DNA of 64,000 nt from Duganella alba. Lineage in GTDB: Bacteria; Pseudomonadota; Gammaproteobacteria; Burkholderiales; Burkholderiaceae_D. Within the stretch, counting starts at the first letter, position 1, and each line of letters opens with the position of its first letter. The stretch lies in assembly GCF_009674495.1 (NCBI RefSeq), contig NZ_WKJN01000015.1, positions 62,001 to 126,000 of the forward strand. The letters are read 5' to 3'. The position numbers and the translations under genes are program-made. A model generated the notes under the pieces. It did no database searches. It saw only the letters and a list, made by a program, of their open reading frames with translations, and was not told where the DNA came from. This document shows positions 24,948 to 34,162 of this stretch, piece after piece.

Positions 24948-26087
24948 ATGATGAAACGACTCTACGCCGCCGGCATGCTGGCGGCCAGCGTGACCGTATT
25001 GGCCGGCTGCGCTTCGGCGCCGCCGGCGGTCGACACTTCCGAGCAGGAGGTGATCGGTATTATCAACAAGGTCAATGGCTACTGGCAGCAGCGGGAAGCG
25101 CCGCAGAAGTGGGCGTTCTGGGACATCGCCGCCTACCACACCGGGAATATCGAGGCTTACCAGATCACCGGCAATCCCGCGTGGCGCAAGTATTCGGAGG
25201 ACTGGGCCGCGCACAACAACTGGCAAGGCGCCAAGTCCACCAACAAGGCCACCTGGAAGTACCAGTACGGCGAGACCGACGACCATGTGCTGTTCGGCGA
25301 CTGGCAGATCTGCTTCCAGACCTATGCGGACCTGTACCAGCTCGATCCCGATCCGAAGAAGATCGCCCGCGCCCGCGAGGTGATGGAGTACGAAATGAGC
25401 ACGCCCAACCAGGATTACTGGTGGTGGTCGGACGGCTTGTACATGGTGATGCCGGTGATGACCAAGCTGTATGCGATCACCGGCAATCGCCAGTACCTCG
25501 ACAAGCTGTATGAATACTTCCAGTACTCGAACAGCATCATGTACGACAGCGATGCGCAGCTGTACTACCGCGACGCACGCTACGTCTATCCCAAGCATCA
25601 AAGCGTGAACGGCAAGAAGGACTTCTGGTCACGCGGCGACGGCTGGGTGTTCGCCGGGCTGGCCAAGGTGCTCAAGGATCTGCCGAAGGACGATCCGCAC
25701 CGTGCCGAATTCATCGCCAAGTTTCAGGGCATGGCGCAGGCGTTGAAGAAGGCGCAGACCGACGACGGCTACTGGACCCGCAGCCTGCTCGATCCGCAAC
25801 ACGCGCCAGGGCCGGAAACCAGCGGCACCGCCTTCTTCGTCTACGGCTACCTGTGGGGCATCAATAACGGCCTGCTGGAGCGCGACGCATATCTGCCGGT
25901 GGTGCGCAAGGGCTGGCGCTACCTGAGCAAGACCGCGTTGCAGGCGGACGGCAAGATCGGCTATGTGCAGCCGATTGGCGATCGCGCCATTCCCGGCCAG
26001 GTGGTGGACCAGAATTCGACCACGGCGTTCGGCGTCGGCGCCTACCTGCTGGCGTCCTCGGAGCTGGTACGCCTGCTGCGTCAATAA
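24948..26087 (+). CDS. GH105/GH88-like unsaturated uronyl hydrolase lipoprotein
   Basis: A 379-residue protein with a lipobox (SVTVLAGCASA), so anchored to a membrane. The body is an (alpha/alpha)6-type fold like YteR/GH105: GDWQICFQTYADLYQLDPDP, WWWSDGLYMVMPVMTKLYAITG, KDFWSRGDGWVFAGLAKVL, DDGYWTRSLLDPQHAPGPET and SGTAFFVYGYLWGINNGLL. GH105 enzymes remove unsaturated galacturonic or glucuronic residues left by polysaccharide lyases. The gene starts 3 bases after the receptor stop. No lyase is encoded in the window, so the substrate is either supplied from elsewhere or saturated, as for some GH105-related enzymes. Confidence 0.85.
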   Translation: MMKRLYAAGMLAASVTVLAGCASAPPAVDTSEQEVIGIINKVNGYWQQREAPQKWAFWDIAAYHTGNIEAYQITGNPAWRKYSEDWAAHNNWQGAKSTNKATWKYQYGETDDHVLFGDWQICFQTYADLYQLDPDPKKIARAREVMEYEMSTPNQDYWWWSDGLYMVMPVMTKLYAITGNRQYLDKLYEYFQYSNSIMYDSDAQLYYRDARYVYPKHQSVNGKKDFWSRGDGWVFAGLAKVLKDLPKDDPHRAEFIAKFQGMAQALKKAQTDDGYWTRSLLDPQHAPGPETSGTAFFVYGYLWGINNGLLERDAYLPVVRKGWRYLSKTALQADGKIGYVQPIGDRAIPGQVVDQNSTTAFGVGAYLLASSELVRLLRQ

Positions 26088-26100
26088 CAACGGAGACTGA

Positions 26101-27366
26101 ATGGAACGACGACACTTTATCCAGACCCTGGCCGCAGCTGCGGGCGGCGGCATGGCTGCTGCCCCCGGCGCGGCGGCGACAGCCAGCGCCATCGACACCA
26201 GCGGCGGCGCAGCCCGCGCACAACTCGCCGCGCTGGCGCAGAAAATGTCCGAACCGGTGCTGACCAACATGGCCGCCGGCACGCTGAAGAAAAACTTCGC
26301 CCTTGAAGTCAGTCCCACCTGGGATGGCCGCGACAAAGGCGTCGCCTACCTGGAATGCTTCGGCCGCCTGATCGCCGGCATCGCTCCCTGGCTGGCCCTG
26401 GCCGACGACGGTACGCCCGAAGGCCGCACGCGCAAACGCCTGCAACAACTGGCCCTGCAAAGCTACACCAATTCGGTCGATCCAGCGACCGCGGACTACC
26501 TGCTATGGAAAGGCCCCGGCCAGACGCTGGTCGATTCCGCCTACTTCACCAATGCCCTGATCCGCGCGCCGAAAGCGCTGTGGGAACCGCTGGATGCCAG
26601 AACCAAGCAGCGCATCGTCGCCGAAATCAAAGCCCTGCGCCGCATCGAACCGCCCTATATCAACTGGATGCTGTTCGCCGCCATGAACGAAGCCTGGCTG
26701 ATGTCCATCGGCGAGGAATTCGACCCGTTGCGCATGAACGTCGCCATCCGCAAAATCAATGAATGGTATGTCGGCGACGGCTGGATCAAGGACGGTGACG
26801 CCTTCCACTTCGACTACTACAACGCCTTCGTCATGCACCCGATGCTGGTCGAAATCCTCGACGTGCTCGATGAGAAAAAAGGCGCCTTCTGGAACGGCAA
26901 ACCGGAAGAGCTGCGTGCGCAGGCGATCAAGCGCATGCAGCGCTACAGCGAACACCTGGAACGCTTCATCTCCACCGATGGCAGTTTCCCGCCCATCGGC
27001 CGCTCGCTGACCTACCGCACCGCCGCCTTCCAGCCATTGGCCCTGCTGGCGCTGCGCAAGCAGCTACCGCAAAGCCTGCCCGAAGGCCAGATCCGCGCCG
27101 CGCTGCAAGCGGTGCACAAGGCCGTGTGGTCAGCGCCATCCAACTTCAACAAGGAAGGCTACCTGACCATCGGCTTCGTCGGCCATCAGCCGGAGCTGGG
27201 CGACTGGTACTCCAACAACGGCAGCATGTACATCGCCTCCGCCAGCCTGCTGCCACTGGGCCTGTCGCCCACCGACAGCTACTGGACCGCGCCAGCGCAG
27301 GACTGGACGCAGAAGAAAGCCTTTGCGGGCGCCCGCTTCCCTAAAGACTACCCAGTGAACTACTAA
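26101..27366 (+). CDS. DUF2264 family protein (GH154-like glycan enzyme)
   Basis: A 421-residue exported protein. The N-terminus (MERRHFIQTLAAAAGGG) resembles a Tat signal. DUF2264 features are WDGRDKGVAYLECFGRLIAGIAPWL, PPYINWMLFAAMNEAWL, YVGDGWIKDGDAFHFDYYNAFV and GSFPPIGRSLTYRTAAFQPLA, followed by GFVGHQPELGDWYSNNGSMY. CAZy has grouped such proteins with GH154 (exo-glucuronidase-type activity), from memory. The ribosome site is GGAGACTGA. It lies between the GH105-like and GH35 genes and overlaps the latter by one base, which supports a shared pathway acting on acidic galactan or arabinogalactan-type glycan. Confidence 0.82.
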   Translation: MERRHFIQTLAAAAGGGMAAAPGAAATASAIDTSGGAARAQLAALAQKMSEPVLTNMAAGTLKKNFALEVSPTWDGRDKGVAYLECFGRLIAGIAPWLALADDGTPEGRTRKRLQQLALQSYTNSVDPATADYLLWKGPGQTLVDSAYFTNALIRAPKALWEPLDARTKQRIVAEIKALRRIEPPYINWMLFAAMNEAWLMSIGEEFDPLRMNVAIRKINEWYVGDGWIKDGDAFHFDYYNAFVMHPMLVEILDVLDEKKGAFWNGKPEELRAQAIKRMQRYSEHLERFISTDGSFPPIGRSLTYRTAAFQPLALLALRKQLPQSLPEGQIRAALQAVHKAVWSAPSNFNKEGYLTIGFVGHQPELGDWYSNNGSMYIASASLLPLGLSPTDSYWTAPAQDWTQKKAFAGARFPKDYPVNY

Positions 27367-29720
27367 TGACGATCAAATCCACTTCCCGCCGCAACGTGCT
27401 GCGCGGCGCCAGCGCCGCTGCCATGGGCAGTCTGATGCTGCCGCTGTCCACCCAGGCCGCCGCCCGCTTCACCATCAGCGACACCGACTTCATGCTCGAT
27501 GGCCAGCGCCTGCAAATCCGCTGCGGCGAAATGCACTTCGCCCGCGTGCCGCGCGAATACTGGCAGCACCGCCTGAAAGCCATCAAGGCCATGGGCTTGA
27601 ATACCGTATGCGCCTACCTGTTCTGGAACTACCACGAATGGCGCGAAGGCCGCTACGACTGGGCGGGACAGCGCGACGCCGCCGAGTTCTGCAAGCTCGC
27701 CCAGCAGGAAGGCCTGTGGGTCATCCTGCGTCCCGGTCCCTACGCGTGCGCCGAGTGGGAAATGGGCGGCCTGCCATGGTGGCTGCTGAAGAAACCGGGC
27801 GACGCCTTCCTGCGCACGCGCGACGCCAACTTCGTGCAGCCGGCGCGCCGCTACATGAAGGAAGTCGGCCGCGTGCTCGGTCCGCAGCAGATCACACACG
27901 GCGGTCCGATACTGATGGTGCAGGTGGAGAACGAGTACGGCTTCTTCGGCGAAGACCTGGCCTATATGCGCGAGATGAAAAGCATGCTGCAGGACGCGGG
28001 CTTCGACGTGCCGCTATTCCAGTGCAATCCGACCAACGCGGTGGTCAAGTCGCATATCGACGGCTTGTTCAACGTGGTCAATTTCGGCAGCGATCCGGCG
28101 GCCGGCTTCAAGGTGCTGGACCAGGTGCAGAAAGGCCCGCGCATGTGCGGCGAATACTATTCCGGCTGGTTCGACACCTGGGGCGCGCCGCACCGGCGCG
28201 GCTCCGCCAACGGCGCCGTGGCCGACATCCAGGCCATGTTGAAGGCCAACGGCTCGTTCAGCCTGTACATGGCGCACGGCGGCACCAGCTTCGGCCTGTG
28301 GGGCGGCTGCGACCGTCCCTTCCGTCCCGACACCAGCAGCTACGATTACGACGCGCCGATCAGCGAAGCCGGATGGACCGGCGAAAAATTCCAGGCCTAC
28401 CGCGACGGCATCAAGCCTTTTCTGCCGGCCGGCGAAACGCTGCCGCCGCCACCGCCGAAAAATTCCGTCATCGCCATCAAGCCGTTTGCGCTGAAACAGT
28501 CCTGCACCGTGGCCAGCGCGCTGCCCGCGAACGGCATGCGCGTGGCGTCGCCGCAACCGATCGAACAGTACGACATCAGCCGGGGACTGGTCTCCTACCG
28601 CGTGACGCTGCCTGCCGGCCCGGCCGGCACGCTGGAAGCAGCCAAGGTGCGCGACCTGGCCTGGGTCAGCATCGACGGTAAACAGGTCGGCACCATGGAC
28701 ACGCGCTACCGCCGCTTCAGCATCGACCTGCCGGCGCGCAGCAAACCGGCGACGCTGGAGATACTGCTGTACACCATCGCTCGCGTCAACTTCGGCGTAG
28801 AGATCCACGACCGCAAAGGCCTGCATGGACCGGTCACGCTCAACGGCCAGCCGGTGGAAAACTGGGACATCCGCGCCATCGACTTCGACGCCGACGGCGT
28901 GCTGCCGCCGCTGACGTGGAAGACCGGCCGCGCGCAAGGCGCCGCCTTCTGGCGCGGCAGCTTCGACGTGACACAAGCCGACGACACCTTCCTCGACATG
29001 TCAGGCTGGGGCCAGGGCATCGTCTGGGTTAACGGGCGCTGCCTGGGACGCTACTGGAGCATCGGCCCGACGCAGACCATGTACCTGCCCGGCCCATGGA
29101 TCAAGCGCGGACAGAACGAAGTGGTGGTGCTGGACCTGACCGGCCCGCGCAGCGCCCGTATCGCCGGCCTGACCGCGCCTATCCTCGACCAGCTACATCC
29201 GGAACTGGATCTGGCGCGTCCGCCAAGCAAGGTCAAACCGGCACTGGACGCCATCAAGCCGGTGCACGAAGGCGAGTTCGCGCGCGGCGGCGCCGTGCAG
29301 GACGTGACCTTCGCACATCCGGCCAGGTGCCGCCAGTTCTGCCTAGAATCGCTGGATGCCTGGGACGGCAAGCAGTACGCCGCCGTGGCCGAACTGTCGC
29401 TGCTGGGCGTGGACGGCAAGCCGCTCAACCAGTCCAACTGGACCATCGCCTACGCCAGCAGCGAGGAAGCCACCAAGGAAGACGGGGGCGCCCTCAACGC
29501 CATCAACGGCCAGGCCACCGACCACTGGCACACCGCCTACAGCGGCAAGGCCGCGACGGCGCCAGGCAGCAAGCACCCGCATCGCCTCATCATCGATCTA
29601 GGCGCCGAAGCCACCGTGGCCGGCCTGCGCTACACCCCACGCCAAGGCCCGGAAGGAGTCACCGGCCGCATCAAGCACTACCGCGCCTACGTCGGCGATC
29701 ACCTGGTAAAGGAAAACTGA
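27366..29720 (+). CDS. GH35 beta-galactosidase, exported, with C-terminal carbohydrate-binding region
   Basis: A 784-residue enzyme. A Tat signal (SRRNVLRGASAA) precedes the GH35 barrel: CGEMHFARVPREYWQHRL, FWNYHEWREGRYDW and RPGPYACAEWEMGGLPWWL, with the acid/base Glu190 in VQVENEYG and the nucleophile Glu263 in CGEYYSGWFDTWG. Jelly-roll domains follow (about 400-620), with WVNGRCLGRYWSIGPTQTMYLP. The last ~150 residues (FTHPARCRQF-like, DGKQYAAVAELSLLG and LIIDLGAEATVAGLRYTPRQ) look like an F5/8 type C (CBM32-like) module. It cleaves terminal beta-galactose in the periplasm and is the last gene of the apparent operon. Confidence 0.92.
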   Translation: MTIKSTSRRNVLRGASAAAMGSLMLPLSTQAAARFTISDTDFMLDGQRLQIRCGEMHFARVPREYWQHRLKAIKAMGLNTVCAYLFWNYHEWREGRYDWAGQRDAAEFCKLAQQEGLWVILRPGPYACAEWEMGGLPWWLLKKPGDAFLRTRDANFVQPARRYMKEVGRVLGPQQITHGGPILMVQVENEYGFFGEDLAYMREMKSMLQDAGFDVPLFQCNPTNAVVKSHIDGLFNVVNFGSDPAAGFKVLDQVQKGPRMCGEYYSGWFDTWGAPHRRGSANGAVADIQAMLKANGSFSLYMAHGGTSFGLWGGCDRPFRPDTSSYDYDAPISEAGWTGEKFQAYRDGIKPFLPAGETLPPPPPKNSVIAIKPFALKQSCTVASALPANGMRVASPQPIEQYDISRGLVSYRVTLPAGPAGTLEAAKVRDLAWVSIDGKQVGTMDTRYRRFSIDLPARSKPATLEILLYTIARVNFGVEIHDRKGLHGPVTLNGQPVENWDIRAIDFDADGVLPPLTWKTGRAQGAAFWRGSFDVTQADDTFLDMSGWGQGIVWVNGRCLGRYWSIGPTQTMYLPGPWIKRGQNEVVVLDLTGPRSARIAGLTAPILDQLHPELDLARPPSKVKPALDAIKPVHEGEFARGGAVQDVTFAHPARCRQFCLESLDAWDGKQYAAVAELSLLGVDGKPLNQSNWTIAYASSEEATKEDGGALNAINGQATDHWHTAYSGKAATAPGSKHPHRLIIDLGAEATVAGLRYTPRQGPEGVTGRIKHYRAYVGDHLVKEN

Positions 29721-29730
29721 AAGCGGACTA

Positions 29731-29789
29731 GCGACAAGGCTGCGCTCAGATTGAGGAGATCAACTTGGCTCCGCACGCAGCCTTGTCGC
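29731..29789. repeat. 14-bp perfect inverted repeat at the operon boundary
   Basis: Arms GCGACAAGGCTGCG (29731-29744) and CGCAGCCTTGTCGC (29776-29789) are perfectly complementary across a 31-base spacer that contains a smaller hairpin (CTCA-GAT-TGAG). The left arm lies just after the GH35 stop and the right arm lies inside the PAAR coding region. No T-run follows on either side, so a simple terminator is uncertain. Confidence 0.65.
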
Positions 29790-30003
29790 CGTCGTAAGCA
29801 ACAGCCTTGCCGTGATGATGTCGATCGCTGGCCGCCACCTGTATCGGGAAGTTGCCTTTACATTGCGGACAGACGGTCATATCGCCATCCACAGCGATGG
29901 GCTTTCCCAGCGCTTTGAAATCATTGGCCGCAGAGACCACTTTACCTCCGTGCGACGTTGAGTCACCTAGACGAATGACGCCCTTCCCCTGACTGTTTTT
30001 CAT
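29746..30003 (-). CDS. PAAR-repeat T6SS spike-tip protein
   Basis: An 85-residue classical PAAR protein: VIRLGDSTSHGGKVVSA, GKPIAVDGDMTVCPQCKG, HHHGKAVAYDGDKAACGAKLI. It caps the VgrG trimer and sharpens the T6SS spike; the His and Cys residues can bind the tip metal. There is no C-terminal extension, unlike the PAAR protein at 18581. It is the last gene of the minus-strand T6SS set headed by vgrG. GGAGGGACCAC precedes the ATG. Confidence 0.93.
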   Translation of the reverse strand: MKNSQGKGVIRLGDSTSHGGKVVSAANDFKALGKPIAVDGDMTVCPQCKGNFPIQVAASDRHHHGKAVAYDGDKAACGAKLISSI

Positions 30004-30028
30004 GTGGTCCCTCCGTCGCGCTTCTCAA

Positions 30029-31114
30029 TTAGTTACCAGGAGCGACTTCTGCTCGCCAAAGCTCGGCGTTCTTGAAGCTATCTTCCTCGCCATACCAGTT
30101 CGGCGTCTTGCTGCGTGGGTCCGAGGGATACGTTTGCGTTTTGTGCGCCTGTGACGTAGCGGCCCACCCGACGGGCATATCGCCAACCGGTTGCTGATAT
30201 GGATCATCAGCGGGCACATGGCAAAGCGCTTTTATTTCCGGTGGCCAGATCGGCGCCCGGCAGGTCGCAAGCGACGACACACGCAGAAAAGTAAGCCAAA
30301 TAAAGAAAGGCATGAAGGCTATTCGCAAAGATGCACTCAGCCCAAACCCCACCTCGTACATACAATACAGAAATGACTCAAAGAGATTTTCGCGCTCAGT
30401 CAGAAAAAGCAAGGGCTTGGGCAGTTCAGCAGGGCCGTGATTCATATACCAGCACCAGTAGTTCCATTGGCAGAGCAAATCATTCATGCCGTCAAGCCCG
30501 TCCCACTCCCTGCCAATGGCGAAGCCGCCCAATACCTTGCCATTTGAATCAAGCTGATATTAGCGAATGTGATAGCTATCCGAATGGTCAGTATTCTGCC
30601 TGCCACGATGAACACAAAATACAGTATCGTCGGTCCACGGTACCTCCACTGTGAGGTCGCCAAGTTTATACGCTGCAAAGAATCGTCGTCGCCGAATGGC
30701 GAAAATTTTCTGTTCAATTCGATGGAACCGAATTGGCCGCCGGGTCAAGGAGAAGACTTCATCTCGACCGAATTTGACGCATACGTAGCCAAATCCGATG
30801 GCAGCAGCACCAAATTGGAAGATACCAAGTGCAAGCATAAATTCCCAGTCCCCTGAGCAAGAGTCATAGAGAAAAAAAATGGCAAAAATCAAAAATACCA
30901 CTGAAAAAAAAGCCGCAGTAAAAGTACCTCCTGCAAGCCATTGCCTCATCATCTGCGGCTGTTCGCTGACGTCCATAAAAACAGAATTAATCCTATGTAC
31001 AGTGGCGCTATCCTTGTATTCAGGGGCAACACATCCCGTAATTGGCAGGCGGTGTTTGGCATCCCAATCAGGAATCGGCCGGCCTATTTTGATCTTAAAA
31101 ACCCGCTCGTCCAT
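30029..31114 (-). pseudogene. DUF6708-like membrane protein gene interrupted by one in-frame TAA
   Basis: Two protein-like stretches lie in the same frame, separated only by TAA at 30560-30562. The upstream part (184 residues) has two hydrophobic segments (TFTAAFFSVVFLIFAIFFLY and LALGIFQFGAAAIGFGYVCV), then RPIRFHRIEQKIFAIRRRRFF and DLTVEVPWTDDTVFCVHRGR. The downstream part (176 residues from the stop) continues with YQLDSNGKVLGGFAIGREWD, a third hydrophobic stretch and a WPPEIKALCHVPADDPY tail. Together, 361 residues fit the DUF6708 proteins I associate with T6SS loci (from memory). A nonsense mutation, readthrough or a sequencing error are all possible. No frameshift is needed to join the halves. 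It lies between the Tle-like lipase and the PAAR gene. Confidence 0.75.
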
Positions 31115-31156
31115 TTAATATCCCCAGGTATACGGTAACGCGTCTACCATCCCCAC

Positions 31157-32761
31157 TTATTCTGCATATGGCGTTTCGGAGCCGCGAAACAATCGACGAT
31201 AACGCCAATATCCCGTTGGCTCCACAAGCTGCTCGCGGAAGCCGGCAATAGAATCATGCACAAAATCATCAAAGAATTTTGCGACAGAAGAAGAAACCTT
31301 CGGATGAGCGACCACCCTTCGTCTAAGCTCGGGCGCCTCAGGTTCTAGAACGTATAAATTGGCCTGGTTTCTGTCACGATCATAAGGTCGTTTCTTTTTG
31401 AGGACGTCGAATGACAATAGGGCATTCATTGAAAGTTGTTCATCGGCCGCACAAAACTGCCGATTTGATGCAATCAAAAGGCGACGATGATCAGGATTTG
31501 CTTTTGCGACCTGGCCGGTTTTTTCAAATTCTTTCCTTACCTGCCAACGCCACGACAGGTAAGGTAGCATCCAATCACCTAATGACCTCGGTTCCCCTGT
31601 TGAGGTATCGATAAAATTCTCAAATGCCATAAGCAAGTCATGATGAATTGAAAAATTTACGGTACTCCGGCTTTTTGATAGCGGCACCCCTGCGGCAAGT
31701 GCGCAATCGTAAAGATGATTTAGGGTAATCTGCGAGAGCTTTAGCGAATCATCTGGAGACACGCCGAGCTCCCCAGGTTCATATCCGCCACCAACGTCGC
31801 TGTGTGATCCTGGATAGGCAAACTCCAGACAATTCGAAGGTAGCTCTCGATTAAATAACACCGTGTCTAACGGAAAATTCTTGCGAAGTTCATGCATCGC
31901 AATTAAGTGAACGCAATTTTCCACATTGGGAAGAATCCGCATAACCTCCGGCGTAGCCCAATTAGCATGGCCTCCCGTAGAACGCAGGCGATCATTTTTA
32001 ATGCCTTCAACTATGCCCACAGACGCGACAGTATCCATTAAACCTAAGAAGCGAAAGCGGCAAGGAATGTCAGCCAACCCGGTCCGAGTCAGAAAATCAT
32101 TCAGCCAATGACAGAATACTCGCGCCTCCGTAGCCCCGCGAGAAAAGCCAAAGATATCCAGAACACACTCGCATACTGTGGCCGTGCGCTTAGACTTCAT
32201 CCGGGCTTTTATGCTATCTATACAGACAGTCAAGAATGGTCCCCTGAGCGCTCCGTCATCTGCGACCAGACTATCAGTCAGGCCTACGCTTCGAAGCAAT
32301 TTTTTATCCCCCTTTGAGGGGCTATTAGTACAGAGCGCCGTAATCATCGCAGCCGAAAAGATTTCGGTGCCGAATAGTCCCCTGTGCAAAGCATTGAAAA
32401 CTCGCAGCAGCGCAACCATGATGCGGGAGTCGCCGCCTCGGGCAAAAGCGCTTCCAAACACACTTTCTGTGACTTCATTGATTAGTGCAAAGGGCTTACC
32501 TAGCCCTGGGATGTACACTGCATGGGTGCCCTTTTCGGGTATATGAGGATAAGCTTCATAAAGCCGTGCCACATTGGAATGACCTTTCTTGTTTTTGTGT
32601 AGGTATAAGCTATTACCCGTGCCATCAAAGAAAATTCCTATCTGAATAGCTATTTCGCAAGCAGAGGCATTGGCGTATTGAGCAGGTTTGGACGGCTTCA
32701 GATATTCCACTGGAGCAGTTCGCGTAGCTCTGAATTTCCCGTTTGATTGCATCATCTCCAT
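31157..32761 (-). CDS. Tle-type T6SS phospholipase effector (DUF2235)
   Basis: A 534-residue alpha/beta-hydrolase-like protein. DUF2235 marks are IGIFFDGTGNSLYLHK near residue 43, the nucleophile Ser207 in IFGFSRGATEARVF, and the catalytic Asp322 in YPGSHSDVGGGYEPGE. The catalytic histidine is not certain (AMHELR near 290 or FVHDSIAGF near the end). Tle1-type proteins of this family attack phospholipids of rival cells after T6SS delivery. It has no signal peptide. GGAGG precedes the ATG, which overlaps the DUF3304 gene by ten bases. The vgrG-DUF4123-DUF3304-DUF2235 order is a typical toxin/immunity cassette. Confidence 0.88.
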   Translation of the reverse strand: MEMMQSNGKFRATRTAPVEYLKPSKPAQYANASACEIAIQIGIFFDGTGNSLYLHKNKKGHSNVARLYEAYPHIPEKGTHAVYIPGLGKPFALINEVTESVFGSAFARGGDSRIMVALLRVFNALHRGLFGTEIFSAAMITALCTNSPSKGDKKLLRSVGLTDSLVADDGALRGPFLTVCIDSIKARMKSKRTATVCECVLDIFGFSRGATEARVFCHWLNDFLTRTGLADIPCRFRFLGLMDTVASVGIVEGIKNDRLRSTGGHANWATPEVMRILPNVENCVHLIAMHELRKNFPLDTVLFNRELPSNCLEFAYPGSHSDVGGGYEPGELGVSPDDSLKLSQITLNHLYDCALAAGVPLSKSRSTVNFSIHHDLLMAFENFIDTSTGEPRSLGDWMLPYLSWRWQVRKEFEKTGQVAKANPDHRRLLIASNRQFCAADEQLSMNALLSFDVLKKKRPYDRDRNQANLYVLEPEAPELRRRVVAHPKVSSSVAKFFDDFVHDSIAGFREQLVEPTGYWRYRRLFRGSETPYAE

Positions 32762-33351
32762 GTATTCCTCCGATGGTCCATCTGCTTCTCTTCAGCAGCC
32801 GTAAACATTTTCGCAATAGGTCGCCCGGCTGTCGCCAATGCTCCCCCCTCTGTCGGTCCATATGACACAGGGTGATCGGGGCTGATGACTGAAAAAGGCG
32901 TAGTCAATACTCGAACCTGGCCGTTCGGAAAAAAATGAACGTACAAGCTATAAACCTCTGAGTATTTTTCAACGGGAACCTTTGCGATATACATGGCCCT
33001 GGCCTTAACGCTTCGATAGTTTCCGGCCTCTATTTCTAAACGATCAGCGTGCGACCAATCTTCCACTCTCCACCGAACCTCCACGAGCAGGCCGGGCCGC
33101 CAACGCCGAGGGATCATGATGCAACACATTTCACCACTCCCGCCTCCTTCGCGTTGCACGCCTGTGCCGCCGTATTTGTTAATATAAAATTCTGGTATCA
33201 GGTAATCCGGTCCGAGATGGTGCACACCAATCACTACCGTTGCCAAATACTCGTCTTCCTCAGAGGAAAAGAAGAATGTCCTCCCTGAAATCACAAGAGT
33301 TACGCCCAGTGTGCAAAGGATAAATGCTCGTAACCCTATTTTTATCATCAT
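32752..33351 (-). CDS. DUF3304-like putative immunity protein for the Tle effector
   Basis: A 199-residue protein with an N-terminal hydrophobic anchor (LRAFILCTLGVTLVISGRTFFF), so likely periplasmic or lipid-facing. The VVIGVHHLGPDYLIPEFYIN start and CCIMIPRRWRPGLLVEVRW centre fit DUF3304, commonly encoded beside DUF2235 lipases and thought to neutralise them. The first codons overlap the DUF4123 gene (ATGA) and the last overlap the lipase gene, so translation of the cassette is coupled. The immunity role is inferred from position and family. Confidence 0.75.
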   Translation of the reverse strand: MMIKIGLRAFILCTLGVTLVISGRTFFFSSEEDEYLATVVIGVHHLGPDYLIPEFYINKYGGTGVQREGGGSGEMCCIMIPRRWRPGLLVEVRWRVEDWSHADRLEIEAGNYRSVKARAMYIAKVPVEKYSEVYSLYVHFFPNGQVRVLTTPFSVISPDHPVSYGPTEGGALATAGRPIAKMFTAAEEKQMDHRRNTWR

Positions 33352-34160
33352 CTGCCCCCACCAGAATGATGACTTGCCAGGCGATGCAGATCCCTGCGGC
33401 GACTGGCGACATCGGATTGCTCTAGCACCTGCTGTAAGCCAGGGTGACGCAGCAGACTTCCCTTTGTCTCAAAAACGTCGCGAGCAAATAGCAATAAATC
33501 TGTGTTTTCTTCAAGGCCTGCCGACAACCACATCTGCCGCACTCGCTCGGCATCACAATGTGCCTGCATGGTCGAATATTCTGAATCGTGCTCCGGCCGT
33601 ATCTTGCGCAAGTTCGCCAGCAATTGGTCTGCGCCAAAAGCCTCTCTGAGAGAATTAATTTGGCAATCGCTTAGTATCAAAGGGGACCTTAACGTCGATT
33701 GAGCCCTGGAGACGGGCAATGACTTTAGCTTTCCATCACGGTCGTGTATTTTCCAGCTGTCAACAGGCGCAACGAGCGACGCCCATTGCTCGTTGGTGAG
33801 AAGAATAGAGAGTGCAGATAACACCAAGCAATCGGCAAACCTCAACGTTAGCTCTGCGCCGCCGGCAGCCAAAACATAAATGAACTGACGGAGGTGTGTC
33901 TGCAATTCCGCCAACGATAGCTCTGTCTCGATGAACGAAATTCCCAACTGTGGTAATTGAGCATTAACTAGTGTCATCATTGCGTCGATTCGAGAGCACT
34001 GCAATGCGCGCTCCACATGAATCAGTACCGGACTGATTGATATTGCATCTCGCTCGTATATCGCAGCAATCCAACTTGGCTTACGGCGCTTCTTTGTCCA
34101 CGGCTTGTGTTTCTGGTACCCAATCAGAGTTGTGTCGATAAGAATGTACGACGAGGTCAT
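33348..34160 (-). CDS. DUF4123 T6SS effector adaptor/chaperone
   Basis: A 270-residue protein. The N-terminal portion (SYILIDTTLIGYQK, ISPVLIHVE, LGISFIETELSLAELQTHLRQFIYV) and the middle (LRFADCLVLSALSILLTNEQWASLVAPV) match the DUF4123 adaptor family, which loads a specific effector onto the C-terminus of its VgrG. It starts 2 bases after the vgrG stop and overlaps the DUF3304 gene, so it should serve the Tle-like lipase downstream. No signal peptide is seen. The base composition is AT-rich like its neighbours. Confidence 0.85.
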   Translation of the reverse strand: MTSSYILIDTTLIGYQKHKPWTKKRRKPSWIAAIYERDAISISPVLIHVERALQCSRIDAMMTLVNAQLPQLGISFIETELSLAELQTHLRQFIYVLAAGGAELTLRFADCLVLSALSILLTNEQWASLVAPVDSWKIHDRDGKLKSLPVSRAQSTLRSPLILSDCQINSLREAFGADQLLANLRKIRPEHDSEYSTMQAHCDAERVRQMWLSAGLEENTDLLLFARDVFETKGSLLRHPGLQQVLEQSDVASRRRDLHRLASHHSGGGR

Positions 34161-34162
34161 GA

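Noticed and set aside
23916-25601. Long minus-strand frame opposite the TonB receptor and GH105-like gene
   Set aside because: Composition is that of an antisense shadow; the plus-strand genes have signal peptides, motifs and ribosome sites.
30029-30532. A separate 167-residue gene starting at a TTG
   Set aside because: It is in the same frame as the upstream 184-residue part and continues its domain, so it is the 3' half of one interrupted gene.
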